From DASUBV01 sp035532295 (GTDB lineage Bacteria > Actinomycetota > Actinomycetes > Streptosporangiales > Streptosporangiaceae), in NCBI GenBank assembly GCA_035532295.1, contig DATKRH010000058.1, positions 27,521 through 91,520 on the forward strand: a stretch of 64,000 bases of DNA, written 5' to 3'. Below the pieces are notes generated by a model. The model saw nothing but the letters and a program-made list of their open reading frames with translations, made no database searches and had not been told where the DNA came from. The position numbers and the translations under genes were made by a program. Positions within the stretch are counted from its first letter, which is position 1. Every line of letters starts with the position of its first letter. Below, in pieces: positions 43,415 through 52,640 of the stretch.

Positions 43415-44398
43415 CTAGCGCAGGCGCCGGGCGACCTCAGCGGCCCAGTACGTCAAGATGATGTCAGCACCCGCCCGGCGGATCGCCGTCAGCGTCTCGT
43501 CGATGGCCCGGTCCCGGTCCAGCCAGCCATTCGCCGCCGCCGCCTCGATCATCGCGTACTCGCCGCTGACCTGGTAAGCGGCGACCGGCAGCTGCACGGT
43601 CGCGGCGACCTGACTGATCACATCCAGGTAGGCGAGCGCAGGCTTGACCATCACGATGTCGGCGCCCTCGGCCACGTCGAGTGCCACCTCGCGCAGGGCC
43701 TCTCGCGCCCCCGCCGGGTCCTGCTGGTACGCCGCCCGGTCACCGAACCGCGGGGCACACTCCGCGGCATCGCGGAACGGCCCGTAGAAGGCCGAGGCGT
43801 ATTTGGCGGAGTATGCGCAGATCGCCACCTCGCTATGGCCGGCGGCGTCCAGCGCCGCGCGGATCGCGGCTACCTGGCCGTCCATCATGCCGCTGGGCGC
43901 CACCACGTGCACGCCAGCCCGGGCCTGCGCTACGGCAATCGATGCGTACCGCTCCAGCGTGGCGTCGTTATCTACCTCGCCGGTGTCGGCCAGGAGCCCG
44001 CAGTGCCCGTGATCGGTGTACTCATCCAGGCACAGGTCGGCCATCAGCACGGTGTCGCCGCCCACCTCCGCCACCAGATCGCCGAGCGCCAGCTGGACGA
44101 TCCCGGCGGGATCGTCGGCGGCGGAGCCCCGCGCGTCCTTAGCCGCCGGGATCCCGAACAAGATGAGGCCGCCGACGCCAGCGTCCACGGCCTGGGCCGC
44201 GGCCTTGCGCAGGCTGTCCCTGGTGTGCTGCATGACGCCCGGCATCGACACCACCGGCTGCGGCTCGGCGATGCCCTCCTTGACGAACATCGGCAGTACC
44301 AGGTCAGCCGGGCGCACACTGACCGGCGTGACCAGGCGGCGCAGCGGTGCGGTGCGGCGCAGCCGCCGAGGCCGGGCGACGGGAAAGCTCGCGTTCAT
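43415..44398 (-). CDS. hemB: Delta-aminolevulinic acid dehydratase (porphobilinogen synthase)
   Basis: The protein is 327 residues. It condenses two 5-aminolevulinates to porphobilinogen. Active-site lysines are in AYSAKYASAFYGPFRDA and DIVMVKPALAYLD. The metal loop reads DLCLDEYTDHGHCG, with Asp in place of the Zn-binding Cys, which is the Mg-type enzyme. It starts 18 bp after the hemD fusion and belongs to the same operon. Confidence 0.96.
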   Translation of the reverse strand: MNASFPVARPRRLRRTAPLRRLVTPVSVRPADLVLPMFVKEGIAEPQPVVSMPGVMQHTRDSLRKAAAQAVDAGVGGLILFGIPAAKDARGSAADDPAGIVQLALGDLVAEVGGDTVLMADLCLDEYTDHGHCGLLADTGEVDNDATLERYASIAVAQARAGVHVVAPSGMMDGQVAAIRAALDAAGHSEVAICAYSAKYASAFYGPFRDAAECAPRFGDRAAYQQDPAGAREALREVALDVAEGADIVMVKPALAYLDVISQVAATVQLPVAAYQVSGEYAMIEAAAANGWLDRDRAIDETLTAIRRAGADIILTYWAAEVARRLR

Positions 44399-44416
44399 AT
44401 GCTGCCCGATCCGTTC

Positions 44417-46108
44417 TTACCTAATCCGGCGGCGGGCTCCGCGCCGCCGCTCGCTGGGCCGACGCAGCGGCTCGCCCGCCTCCAGCGCCGCGTCGCGGAT
44501 GCCCGCGCCATGCTCGGCCAGCGCCTCAACCAGGGCGGTAATCGACGGGCGCGGAGCCATGACATCGACCCGCAGGCCAAACTCGGCCGCGGTCCTGGCC
44601 GTCTGCGGGCCGATCACGGCGATCACGGTGACCGCGTGCGGCTTGCCCGCGATGCCGATCAGGTTGCGCACCGTCGAGGAGGAGGTGAACAGGACCGCGT
44701 CGAAGCCGCCGCCCTTGATGGCCTCGCGGATCGGGGCGGGCGGCGGTGCCGCGCGCACCGTCCGGTAGGCGGTGACGTCCTCCGCCTCCCAGCCCAGGTC
44801 CGTGAGCCTGGCCACCAGCGTCTCGGTCGCGATGTCCGCCCGGGGCAGCAGCACCCGGTTGATCGGGTCGAGCACATCGTCGTAGGCGGGCCACGCATCG
44901 GCCAGGCCCTCGGCGGACTGCTCGCCTTCGGGCACCAGGTCAGGCATGATGCCGAACTCGCGCAGCGCCCTGGCGGTCTGGTCACCGACCGCTGCGACCT
45001 TCACGCCGGCGAAGGCCCGGGCGTCCAGGCCGTACTCCTCGAATTTCTCCCTGATCGCGCGGACGGCGTTGACCGACGTGAAGGCGATCCACTGGTACCG
45101 GCCGGTCACCAGTCCCTTGACCGCGCGCTCCATCTGCTGCGGCGTGCGGGGCGGCTCCACCGCGATGGTGGGCACCTGCTCGGGCACCGCGCCGCGGGCG
45201 CGCAGCAGGTCCGAGACCTCCTCGGCCTGCTCCTTGGTGCGCGGCACGAGCACCCGCCAGCCGAACAGCGGCTTGGTCTCGAACCAGGACAGGGACCGCT
45301 GGGCGGCCACGCCGGCGCCGACCACCGCCACCGCCGGCCCGTGCGCGGTCAGCGGGCTCACGCCGGCGGCCTTGAGGTCGGCGGCGACCGTGCCGAGCGT
45401 GGCCACGACGGTGTGCTGGTCGGTGGTGGTGCCGTTCCAGGTGATCGCGAGCGGGGTGCTGTCCGCCCAGCCAGCCGCGATGAGCATCTTGCCCAGATCG
45501 ACCGGCCCCGCCTCGGCCCCGAGAATGACCAGCGTGCCGGGCCCGGCCGACAGGCCGCTGACCTCACTGGCATTAACGATGCGCACATCGCCGCTGCCAT
45601 CGGAGGTCAGCGGAATCCCGGCGTAGGCCGGCACGGCGGTAGCGGCCGGCACGCCCGGCACGATCTCGAACGCGACCTTCGCCTTGGCGCAGACCGCCGC
45701 CTCGGCGGCCGCGTTGCAGAACATGAAGGGATCGCCGCCGAACATCCGGACGACGAGCTGGCCGGCCCTGGCCGCCTTCACCAGCATGCGCTGATCGTCG
45801 TCGAGCCCCTCGGAATCGGCCAGCGTCGCGCCGGCCTTCATCAGGTGCCCCAGCCGCTCGCTGACCTGCGGCGCCGCGACCACGAGGTCGGCCTGGCGCA
45901 GCAGGGCCGCGCCACGCACCGTGAGCAGTTCCTCGTCACCGGGCCCGGCTCCGACAAAGGCAACCCGGCCCGGCGCCGCCTTCTCGGCCTTCTCTGCCTT
46001 CTCGGCGCCCTTGGCACCCTGAGCACCCTTGGCACCCTGAGCTGCCTTGCCCCCGGCCTTGTCGCTGGCCAGCCGAGCGAGCTTGTCCGTCGCGGGTGTG
46101 GGGTTCAT
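44417..46108 (-). CDS. hemD: Uroporphyrinogen-III C-methyltransferase / synthase fusion
   Basis: The protein is 563 residues. After ~35 low-complexity Ala/Lys/Gly residues (a short repeat, about 45995-46055), a SUMT methyltransferase spans about 45-295: VAFVGAGPGDEELLTV, VRMFGGDPFMF, EIVPGVPAATAVPAYAGIPLT. The HemD uroporphyrinogen-III synthase follows (about 300-555). The fusion makes uroporphyrinogen III and can methylate it toward precorrin-2 (sirohaem/B12). The ATG overlaps the hemC stop by 4 bp. Confidence 0.95.
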   Translation of the reverse strand: MNPTPATDKLARLASDKAGGKAAQGAKGAQGAKGAEKAEKAEKAAPGRVAFVGAGPGDEELLTVRGAALLRQADLVVAAPQVSERLGHLMKAGATLADSEGLDDDQRMLVKAARAGQLVVRMFGGDPFMFCNAAAEAAVCAKAKVAFEIVPGVPAATAVPAYAGIPLTSDGSGDVRIVNASEVSGLSAGPGTLVILGAEAGPVDLGKMLIAAGWADSTPLAITWNGTTTDQHTVVATLGTVAADLKAAGVSPLTAHGPAVAVVGAGVAAQRSLSWFETKPLFGWRVLVPRTKEQAEEVSDLLRARGAVPEQVPTIAVEPPRTPQQMERAVKGLVTGRYQWIAFTSVNAVRAIREKFEEYGLDARAFAGVKVAAVGDQTARALREFGIMPDLVPEGEQSAEGLADAWPAYDDVLDPINRVLLPRADIATETLVARLTDLGWEAEDVTAYRTVRAAPPPAPIREAIKGGGFDAVLFTSSSTVRNLIGIAGKPHAVTVIAVIGPQTARTAAEFGLRVDVMAPRPSITALVEALAEHGAGIRDAALEAGEPLRRPSERRRGARRRIR

Positions 46109-47043
46109 ATGTCATCGTCCCCGTTGCTGATGTGTCCACCGGACACGGCCGTATACCGTCCCGCGCCGCGGCGAAGCAGATCGGCGGCCACCTCACGGCC
46201 AAGGCGCTCAGCCTCCGCCGCCGGACCACCTGCGCTCCCGCGAAGCGCCATTCCCCCGTCGGCTGAGACGACCACGCCGTCCAGCCGAACAACATCCGTC
46301 CCGGCAGCATACGCGCCCACCGGGGCCAGACAGCCTGCTTGCAGCGCCGCAAGCAGGCTGCGTTCTGCCGTGGTGGCGGCCCGGCTAGCCGGGTCGTCCA
46401 CGCATGCCAGCAGCGAAGCCAGGTCTTCCCGGTCTGCGCGGCACTCAACCGCGAGCGCACCCTGGCCAGGAGCCGGCAGCATCTCCTCCGGCCCGAAAAC
46501 CTGGGTCACCGCGTCCAGCCGGCCGATGCGCGACAGGCCGGCGTAGCCGAGGACGACCGCCTCCAGCTCCCCGGACTCCACCTTGGCCAGCCGCGTGCCC
46601 GCGTTACCCCGCACCGGGACGGGGGCCAGGTCGGGACGCAGCATCAGGAGCTGCGCCGCCCGGCGTGGCGAGCCCGTGCCGATCCGGGCCGCCGCCGGCA
46701 AGTCGGCCAGTTTTGCCCCGTTCCGGGCGGCTAGCGCGTCGTGCGGATCATCCCGCGCCGGCACGGCGGCCAGCACGATATCCTCGGCGGGCGCGGTCGG
46801 CAGGTCCTTGAGGGAATGCACGGCCAGGTCGACCTCGCCGCTCAGCAGCCTCGCCCGCAGCCCGCTGACGAATACCCCGGTGCCGCCGATCTGCGCCAGC
46901 TGAGCCGCGCTGGCGTCACCGTAGGTGGAGATCCCCACGAGCTCGACTTCGCGCCCGGTCCGCTCGGTGATCGCCCGGGCGACCTGAAGCGACTGGGCCA
47001 TGGCCATCGGGCTCTTGCGCGTGCCCAGGCGCAGCACACTCAC
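46105..47043 (-). CDS. hemC: Hydroxymethylbilane synthase
   Basis: The protein is 312 residues. It polymerises four porphobilinogens on a dipyrromethane cofactor. The cofactor Cys is in LQAGCLAPVGA. Other marks are LRLGTRKSPMAMAQ at the N-terminus, VHSLKDLPTAP and GTGSPRRAAQLL with its catalytic arginines. It overlaps hemA (ATGA-type, 47040-47043) and the hemD fusion, so the three are translationally coupled. Confidence 0.96.
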   Translation of the reverse strand: MSVLRLGTRKSPMAMAQSLQVARAITERTGREVELVGISTYGDASAAQLAQIGGTGVFVSGLRARLLSGEVDLAVHSLKDLPTAPAEDIVLAAVPARDDPHDALAARNGAKLADLPAAARIGTGSPRRAAQLLMLRPDLAPVPVRGNAGTRLAKVESGELEAVVLGYAGLSRIGRLDAVTQVFGPEEMLPAPGQGALAVECRADREDLASLLACVDDPASRAATTAERSLLAALQAGCLAPVGAYAAGTDVVRLDGVVVSADGGMALRGSAGGPAAEAERLGREVAADLLRRGAGRYTAVSGGHISNGDDDI

Positions 47044-48518
47044 GGCGCTCCCTCCTCAGTGTCAGCCCGGTCCTCAGTGTCAGCCCGGTCCTCAGGGTCA
47101 GCCCCGGTCCGCCCGGCGGTCTCCAGGTCATCGAACCCCGCCAGGCCCGCGTCCGCACGGACAACTGCCCGCACCGCCTCGGGATCCAGGTCGAATAGAA
47201 CGCGCAACGCCGCCTCGTAGGACTCGGCGCCCGGCACGCCGGCCAGTTCCTTCACCCGAACGGTCGGGGCATGCAGCAGCTTGTCCGTTATTCGCCGCAT
47301 GGACCGGGCGATCTCCTGGCTGGTCCGGGCATCCAGCCCGTCGAGCCGGCCCGCCAGCCTGGCCAGCTCCGCGTCGACGACCTGGGCCGCCTTCTCCCGG
47401 AGCGCGACCACGGTGGGCGCGACTGTCGCGGCGCGCCCGGCCGACAGGTAGGCCGCGAACTCCTCGGCGACAATGCTCCGGACGGCGGCGATATCGCCTT
47501 CGCGGGCCAGTGCCTGCCCGCCGCCCTCTCCGACCTCAAGGGTCTCCAGGTCAATGACGGCCGCTCCCGGCAGTTGCGCCGTGCCGGCCTCGACGTCCCT
47601 GGGCAGCGCCAGGTCGAGCAGCACGAGGGTGTCGCCGGCCTGATCCCGGCGGGCCAGCGCCTGCCGCACCATGTCGGCCGTGATGACGCTGCCGGGCGCT
47701 CCGGTGCAGGAGATGACCAGGTCGGCCTCCGCGATGAGGCCGGGCAGGTCGGTCAGGTCGGCCGACTTGCCGGAGACGGTCGCGGCGAGCCGCTTGGCGT
47801 GCATGTGGGTGCGGTTGGCGACGGCGATCGTGGCCGCGCCAGCGCGGGCCGCGCCAGCTACGGCCAGGGAGCTCATGGAGCCGGCGCCGACCACCAGCAC
47901 GGACCGGCCGGTCAGGGCGGACCCGGCCCCAGCAGATCCGGCCGGGGCAGCCCCGGCCCCGGCCCCGGCCCCGGCCGACGAGCTGCGCAGGTGCGCGGCG
48001 GCCGCGGCCAGGCCCACGCTGAGCAGGTTCGCGCCGGCCCGGTCGATTTCGGTCTCGGCGTGCGCTCGCTTGCCGGTGCGAAGGGCCAGCGCCCCCAGTT
48101 CCGACAGCGCCCGGTCCACGGTGCCCTGCCCGCGGGCCAGGGTCAGCGACTGGCGGACCTGGCCGAGGATCTGGCTCTCGCCCACCACCATCGAGTCCAG
48201 TCCGCAGCTCACGGCGAGCAGGTGCTGAACGGCACGGTCCTCGTAATGCACGTACAGGTGCGGGGTGAGCTCGCTGAGCGGGACGCCCGAATGCCGGGCC
48301 AGCAGCTCGCAGATGGCCGCCACGGCACTGTGGAACTTCTCGACGTCCGCGTAGATCTCGACCCGGTTGCAGGTGCTCACGACCACGGACCCGGCCACGT
48401 CGTCCGCATGCAGGACGTCACGCAGCAGCTTGAGCCGGGCGTCACCGGTCAGCACAGCCTGCTCCAGCGTCGCCACCGGCGCGCTCTTATGGCTGAGTCC
48501 GACGACCAGAATGCTCAT
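47040..48518 (-). CDS. hemA: Glutamyl-tRNA reductase
   Basis: The protein is 492 residues. It reduces glutamyl-tRNA to glutamate-1-semialdehyde, the first committed haem step. The catalytic Cys is in VVSTCNRVEIYADV; the tRNA-binding and NADPH domains follow (VGESQILGQVR, VVGAGSMSSLAV). A Gly/Ala-rich insert sits before the Rossmann fold. The C-terminal tail is an Asp/Glu/Arg tandem (DRADTED) from a DNA repeat at about 47043-47100. It starts with 4-bp overlap to rex, so Rex and haem synthesis share a transcript. Confidence 0.96.
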   Translation of the reverse strand: MSILVVGLSHKSAPVATLEQAVLTGDARLKLLRDVLHADDVAGSVVVSTCNRVEIYADVEKFHSAVAAICELLARHSGVPLSELTPHLYVHYEDRAVQHLLAVSCGLDSMVVGESQILGQVRQSLTLARGQGTVDRALSELGALALRTGKRAHAETEIDRAGANLLSVGLAAAAAHLRSSSAGAGAGAGAAPAGSAGAGSALTGRSVLVVGAGSMSSLAVAGAARAGAATIAVANRTHMHAKRLAATVSGKSADLTDLPGLIAEADLVISCTGAPGSVITADMVRQALARRDQAGDTLVLLDLALPRDVEAGTAQLPGAAVIDLETLEVGEGGGQALAREGDIAAVRSIVAEEFAAYLSAGRAATVAPTVVALREKAAQVVDAELARLAGRLDGLDARTSQEIARSMRRITDKLLHAPTVRVKELAGVPGAESYEAALRVLFDLDPEAVRAVVRADAGLAGFDDLETAGRTGADPEDRADTEDRADTEEGAP

Positions 48519-49309
48519 GTGCCTACCGCCTGGGCCTCAACCCCGGTATCGCCGCCGAGTGACCGCGACCCCGCCGCGTCAGCGGGCTCACGCCCGCCGC
48601 GCCGCCGGGCCTGGCGCTCCTGCCACTCGCTCTTCCCGAGGTGCGTCATCTCGACGATGGCCCGCCGCTGGGCATGGAAGGCGAGGATCTGCAACTCGAT
48701 CGACAGGTCGACCTTACGCACATCGACGCCCGATGGCACGTTGAGCACCACGGGCGCGAAGTTCAGGATGCTGGTGACACCCGCGGCCACGAGCCGGTCG
48801 CAGACATCCTGCGCGGCGGAGGCCGGCGCCGCGATGACCCCGATGGACACGGCGTACCGGGTGACCACGTCCTCGATCTCGGCCGCGCCGCGGACCGTGT
48901 GCCGGGCGATCACCGTGCCGACGACGGCCGGATCGCAGTCCAGCAACGCCGCGATCCGGAAGCCGCGGGACGCGAAGCCGCCGTAGTTCGCCAGCGCGCG
49001 GCCGAGGTTTCCGGCTCCGACGATGACGACGGGCCAGTCCTGGGTCAGCCCGAGCTCCCGGGACACCTGGTAGACGAGGTACTCGACGTCGTAGCCGACG
49101 CCGCGGGTGCCATAGGAGCCCAGATGTGACAGGTCCTTGCGCAGCTTGGCCGAGTTCACCCCCGCCGCCGTCGCGAGCCCTTCGCTGGAGACGGTGGCGA
49201 TGCCGCGATCGACCAGGGCGTACAGGGCACGCAGGTAAACGGGGAGGCGAGCTACGGTCGCCTCCGGGATGCCATGACTGCCCTGTGCTGAGGTTGAGCG
49301 GCGTGACAT
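48515..49309 (-). CDS. rex: Redox-sensing transcriptional repressor Rex
   Basis: From ATG 49309 the protein is 264 residues. The N-terminal winged helix (about 10-80) has ATVARLPVYLRAL and NSAKLRKDLSHLGSYG. The NAD(H)-binding Rossmann domain follows with VIVGAGNLGRALANY. A domain-swapped C-terminal helix (AIVEMTHLGKSEW) and a basic tail end it. Rex leaves its operator when NADH/NAD+ rises. The upstream frame to 49411 overlaps its own operator and is unlikely to be coding. It is the first gene of the hem operon. Confidence 0.96.
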   Translation of the reverse strand: MSRRSTSAQGSHGIPEATVARLPVYLRALYALVDRGIATVSSEGLATAAGVNSAKLRKDLSHLGSYGTRGVGYDVEYLVYQVSRELGLTQDWPVVIVGAGNLGRALANYGGFASRGFRIAALLDCDPAVVGTVIARHTVRGAAEIEDVVTRYAVSIGVIAAPASAAQDVCDRLVAAGVTSILNFAPVVLNVPSGVDVRKVDLSIELQILAFHAQRRAIVEMTHLGKSEWQERQARRRGGREPADAAGSRSLGGDTGVEAQAVGT

Positions 49310-49395
49310 TCGCCGGCACTCCTGGGGATCGATGCCACGGACACGCAGGGCTTCTAGCCTGCCCGCATATGATTTCTCGCTTTCACCGTACGCCC

Positions 49396-49413
49396 TTGTG
49401 AACGTTTGCACAA
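49396..49413. promoter_or_regulatory. Rex operator (ROP) upstream of rex-hem operon
   Basis: TTGTGAACGTTTGCACAA is an 18-bp imperfect palindrome, one mismatch from the symmetric TTGTGAA-N4-TTCACAA ROP form. It lies 87 bp upstream of the rex ATG, in the gap to the glutaredoxin gene, where autoregulation is known in Streptomyces. Confidence 0.88.
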
Positions 49414-49473
49414 AGTCGGGAGGCTTGTCCGGCGGTCTTGATGGCGAGGCGGCGGCCGCGGTTTGCCCGGTCT

Positions 49474-49788
49474 TTACCGCGCGCCGAGCGCGGCCCGCAG
49501 CCGCTCCTCGCTGACCCGCCAGTAGTCATGCTGAACGCCGTCGATGAGGGTGACCGGGATCATCTCCCAGTACAGCCGCAGGTCATCCTCGGACTGCGTG
49601 ATATCCCGTTCCGACCAGGGCACGCCGAGCTCGGCCGCGACCCGCTCGATGACGGCACGCGCGTCCTCGCACAGGTGGCAGCCCGGCCGGGACAGCAGGG
49701 TGATCTGGTGGGCCGGCCCGGGTCCGCTCGACGCCGGGCCGGGTGTCGGGCGGGGTGTCGGGCGGGGTGTCGAGCGGGGCGCGGTCAT
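49474..49788 (-). CDS. Glutaredoxin-like protein
   Basis: The protein is 104 residues. After a short PRPTP repeat tail at the N-terminus, a thioredoxin fold carries CHLC at 37-40 (SRPGCHLCEDA) and the IPVTLIDG cis-Pro segment. It is likely a mycoredoxin/glutaredoxin-like oxidoreductase of the C-x-x-C DUF836 type. Its start overlaps the stop of the membrane-ABM gene by 4 bp. It is followed by rex; a redox reductase beside a redox sensor is common in actinomycetes. Confidence 0.85.
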   Translation of the reverse strand: MTAPRSTPRPTPRPTPGPASSGPGPAHQITLLSRPGCHLCEDARAVIERVAAELGVPWSERDITQSEDDLRLYWEMIPVTLIDGVQHDYWRVSEERLRAALGAR

Positions 49789-51563
49789 CGCGCGGTGCCG
49801 TTCTGGCCGGCCGAACTGCCGTACTCGCGGGTGTAGTCGGGGCGCTCGAACCCGGAGGTGTCGTAGCTCGGCTCGCCGAACAGGTCGGTGATCGACGGGA
49901 ACGGCGAGACCTTGGCCTGCTGCAGCCCGAGCTCGATGACGTTGGTGGCCAGGACATACGGCTGCCGGTCGGCCTCGAACTCGGTGACATAGGGCTGCTG
50001 CTGATGCCGGTCGTACGCGGACCGGTCGCGGTAGACCTCATACAGGATTCGCTGCATCGGCGCCGACGGCACCGCATGCACGATGTAGACCAGGGTGTCG
50101 GGCTCGCTAGCCCGGACCTTCCCGACGACCCGCTCGGTCAGCCGGTCGAACTCGTGCACCCGGTCCTCGATCAGCGTGTAAATGGCGATCTGGCCGAAAA
50201 GCTGCGCGCGGGTGGAGTCTGCCCGGCCGGACCCCTGGTCTCGCGTCCCGTGGTCGAGAACCCCGTGGTCGAGCGGATCGTTCCCGAGGGCGGCACGGGT
50301 ATCCAGGGGACCGCGGCCGAGCCGATCGCGGTCCAGGGAGCCGCTGCCCAGCGGGTCGCTGCCCAGGGAGCCGCTGCCCAGCGGGTCGCTGCCCAGCGGG
50401 TCGCTGCCCAGCGGATGGCTGCCCAGCGGGTCGCGGTCGAGGGGCCGGCCGTCGCGGTCGTAGCCGTCGCGGCTGCCGAGGCTGGCCGCGTCCAGATTCC
50501 CGGTGTCGTAGCCGCCGGGGCCGTAGACGGCATCAAGCTCGCGGCTGTCATAGTCGTCGCCGTTGCCCTGCCAGCCGTATCCGCGATCGTCTCCGGGATC
50601 GCCGCCGGCCGCGTGCCGGGCGCCGGCAGGCTCGTCCCGGTACAGGCCACCGCCCCGGTACACGCCCTGGCTGCCGTCGTCATACGACTCGAAGTCACCG
50701 GTATGGTCGCCCCACCCCACGCCGCGCCCCCAGTCCCCCTGGTCCGGGTCGTCATCGTGGTCGTCGTAGGCCCCATCCCGGCCGACGCCGCCCCGGCGCG
50801 GGCCCGGGCCCGCGCCCGCGCGACCGGCGCGGCGCGCCCCGGCCCGGCCCGCATCGGCCGTGCCGTCGTGCAGCGCGGCGAGCGGCACGCGGGCGGCGCA
50901 AGTCCCCGCGTACCAGGCCAGGGCGGCGGCCGCCAGGCACAGCAGGGCGAACAGCGAGCTCAGTGGCAGCGTCAGACCCAGCGGCCCTAGGTCAGGGATG
51001 ACGAGCGCGACGACCGCGATCCCGGCGACCGCCGCGGCCGGCAGGACGGCGCGCCAGGCGCGCGAGCGGCCCGCACGGAAGCCAGCGATGCCGACCAGGA
51101 TCAGCGCCAGCAGCAGGCTCACCGGAGCCAGGCCGTACTCAAGCAGCTTGTTGGGAATGATCTGGTAGTAGACGGTCGGCGCCGGCCACGCCTTGGTGAA
51201 AGCGGTTCCGCTCAGCGGGTCAGCCGTGAAGATGACCAGCGGGATGAACGCGAAAGCCGGGATGAACAGCCGGGCGGCGAACCGGCCGGGCAGGCTGATG
51301 GCCACCAGCTCGGCGACCCCCATGATCAGGGCCAGCGGCGCGATGACCTCAGCGCCTACCTCCATCGCGCGGAAACTGCCCTGGCTGAAGCCGACGAGGT
51401 GACCGTAGGTCTGCGCGGCTAGCGCGATGAACAGTCCCAGCAGGGCCACCGACCAGGCGATCAGATCTCCCCGCGGCGCCCGCCTGCAGCGCGTCACCAG
51501 CATGCCGAGCCCGATCGCCGCCACGACGGCGCCGATCCCGGACACGATCAGGGAGATAGACAT
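49785..51563 (-). CDS. Polytopic membrane protein with C-terminal ABM-type domain
   Basis: The protein is 592 residues in three parts. Residues 1-250 hold about seven membrane helices with no family I can name. Residues ~255-470 are hydrophilic Asp/Gly/Tyr-rich sequence that includes a run of LGS-DP repeats, coded by a 15-bp DNA tandem (about 50330-50425). Residues ~480-580 look like an antibiotic-biosynthesis-monooxygenase (ABM) ferredoxin-like domain: QIAIYTLIEDRVHEFD, then LVYIVHAVPSAPMQRILYEVYRDRSAYDRH. ABM domains cover haem-degrading and quinone-oxidising enzymes; here it would face the cytosol or exterior depending on helix count. Coupled by overlap to the glutaredoxin gene. Confidence 0.7.
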   Translation of the reverse strand: MSISLIVSGIGAVVAAIGLGMLVTRCRRAPRGDLIAWSVALLGLFIALAAQTYGHLVGFSQGSFRAMEVGAEVIAPLALIMGVAELVAISLPGRFAARLFIPAFAFIPLVIFTADPLSGTAFTKAWPAPTVYYQIIPNKLLEYGLAPVSLLLALILVGIAGFRAGRSRAWRAVLPAAAVAGIAVVALVIPDLGPLGLTLPLSSLFALLCLAAAALAWYAGTCAARVPLAALHDGTADAGRAGARRAGRAGAGPGPRRGGVGRDGAYDDHDDDPDQGDWGRGVGWGDHTGDFESYDDGSQGVYRGGGLYRDEPAGARHAAGGDPGDDRGYGWQGNGDDYDSRELDAVYGPGGYDTGNLDAASLGSRDGYDRDGRPLDRDPLGSHPLGSDPLGSDPLGSGSLGSDPLGSGSLDRDRLGRGPLDTRAALGNDPLDHGVLDHGTRDQGSGRADSTRAQLFGQIAIYTLIEDRVHEFDRLTERVVGKVRASEPDTLVYIVHAVPSAPMQRILYEVYRDRSAYDRHQQQPYVTEFEADRQPYVLATNVIELGLQQAKVSPFPSITDLFGEPSYDTSGFERPDYTREYGSSAGQNGTAR

Positions 51564-51689
51564 CGCTGCCTATGGTGCACGACGCGGGCCGATGATGCGA
51601 GCATACCCCTGACCTGGCTGCCTGCAGTCGCCGACGAGCGGGCCGCGCAGCGCAGGTCAGCCGGCTCGCGCCGGGTAGGCTCGGAAGAC

Positions 51690-52589
51690 ATGAAAAGGCT
51701 GCCGGGCGGGCTCATACCGGGCCGGAGCCGGGCGGTCCGCGCCGGCGCCGCGTCGGCGGCGGGCGCTGCGTCAGCGGCCGCCGCGGACGTCGAGCAGCCG
51801 CCGCCGGCGCCCGACCCGTCGGCTGCGGCCTTCTTCGACGTCGACAACACCATCATGCGCGGCGCCTCGATCTATCACTTCGCCCGCGGCCTGGCGGCCC
51901 GCAAGATGTTCGGGGCCCGCGACATGGCGGCCATGGTGTGGGGCCAGTTCGCGTTCCGGCTGCACGGCACCGAGAACTCCGACCACATCGACGCGGCCCG
52001 GCAGGCGGCGCTGGCCTTCGTCACCGGGCAGCGAGTCGAGGAGATCGTCCGGCTGGGCGAGGAGATCTACGACGACACCATGGCCGACCGCATATGGTCC
52101 GGTGCCCGGCAGCTCACCCAGCGCCATCTGGAAGCGGGCCAGCGCGTCTGGCTGGTGACCGCGACGCCCGTGGAGCTAGCCAACATCCTGGCTCGCAGGC
52201 TCGGCCTGACCGGGGCGCTGGGGACGGTGGCCGAGTCGGTCGACGGCGTCTACACGGGTCGGCTGGTCGGCGGTCTGCTGCACGGCGAGGCCAAGGCGGC
52301 GGCGATCCAGGCCCTGGCCCAGCGCGAGGGACTGGACCTGACGCGGTCCAGCGCCTACAGCGACTCCGTTAACGATCTGCCGATGCTGACTCTCGTCGGG
52401 CATCCGAACGCGGTGAACCCCGACTCCGAGCTGCGCGCCGAGGCACGCGAGCACGGCTGGCCGGTCTATGACTTCCGGTCCGGGCGCCGGGCCACCATGA
52501 TCGCGCTGCCCGTCGCGGCCGGAGCCGGCGCGATCGCTGGCGGGATGGCCGCCGGGCTCGCCTTCCGCCGGCACCGCGGACTTGGCTGA
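51690..52589 (+). CDS. HAD-IB family phosphatase (SerB-like)
   Basis: The protein is 299 residues. After ~45 Ala/Pro-rich residues the HAD motif I is AAFFDVDNTIM with nucleophile Asp50 and acid Asp52. Motif II is LVTATPVEL, motif III the Lys in GEAKAAAIQALA and motif IV SAYSDSVNDLPML. A final hydrophobic stretch (about 268-290, VAAGAGAIAGGMAAGLAF) may anchor it. It is divergent from the membrane-ABM gene. HAD-IB members here are usually called phosphoserine-phosphatase-like; the substrate is not known. Confidence 0.88.
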   Translation: MKRLPGGLIPGRSRAVRAGAASAAGAASAAAADVEQPPPAPDPSAAAFFDVDNTIMRGASIYHFARGLAARKMFGARDMAAMVWGQFAFRLHGTENSDHIDAARQAALAFVTGQRVEEIVRLGEEIYDDTMADRIWSGARQLTQRHLEAGQRVWLVTATPVELANILARRLGLTGALGTVAESVDGVYTGRLVGGLLHGEAKAAAIQALAQREGLDLTRSSAYSDSVNDLPMLTLVGHPNAVNPDSELRAEAREHGWPVYDFRSGRRATMIALPVAAGAGAIAGGMAAGLAFRRHRGLG

Positions 52590-52640
52590 GCGCCGCTAGC
52601 CTGGCCCGAGTGCGCCCGTTAACTTGGCTGAGTGCGCCCG

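Noticed and set aside
43835..46546. A 903-codon plus-strand frame over hemB, hemD and hemC
   Set aside because: It is antisense to a well-supported coupled haem operon and has the low-complexity composition of a shadow frame.
49310..49411. N-terminal extension of rex to 49411
   Set aside because: It would place the coding sequence over the Rex operator and adds residues not found in Rex proteins.
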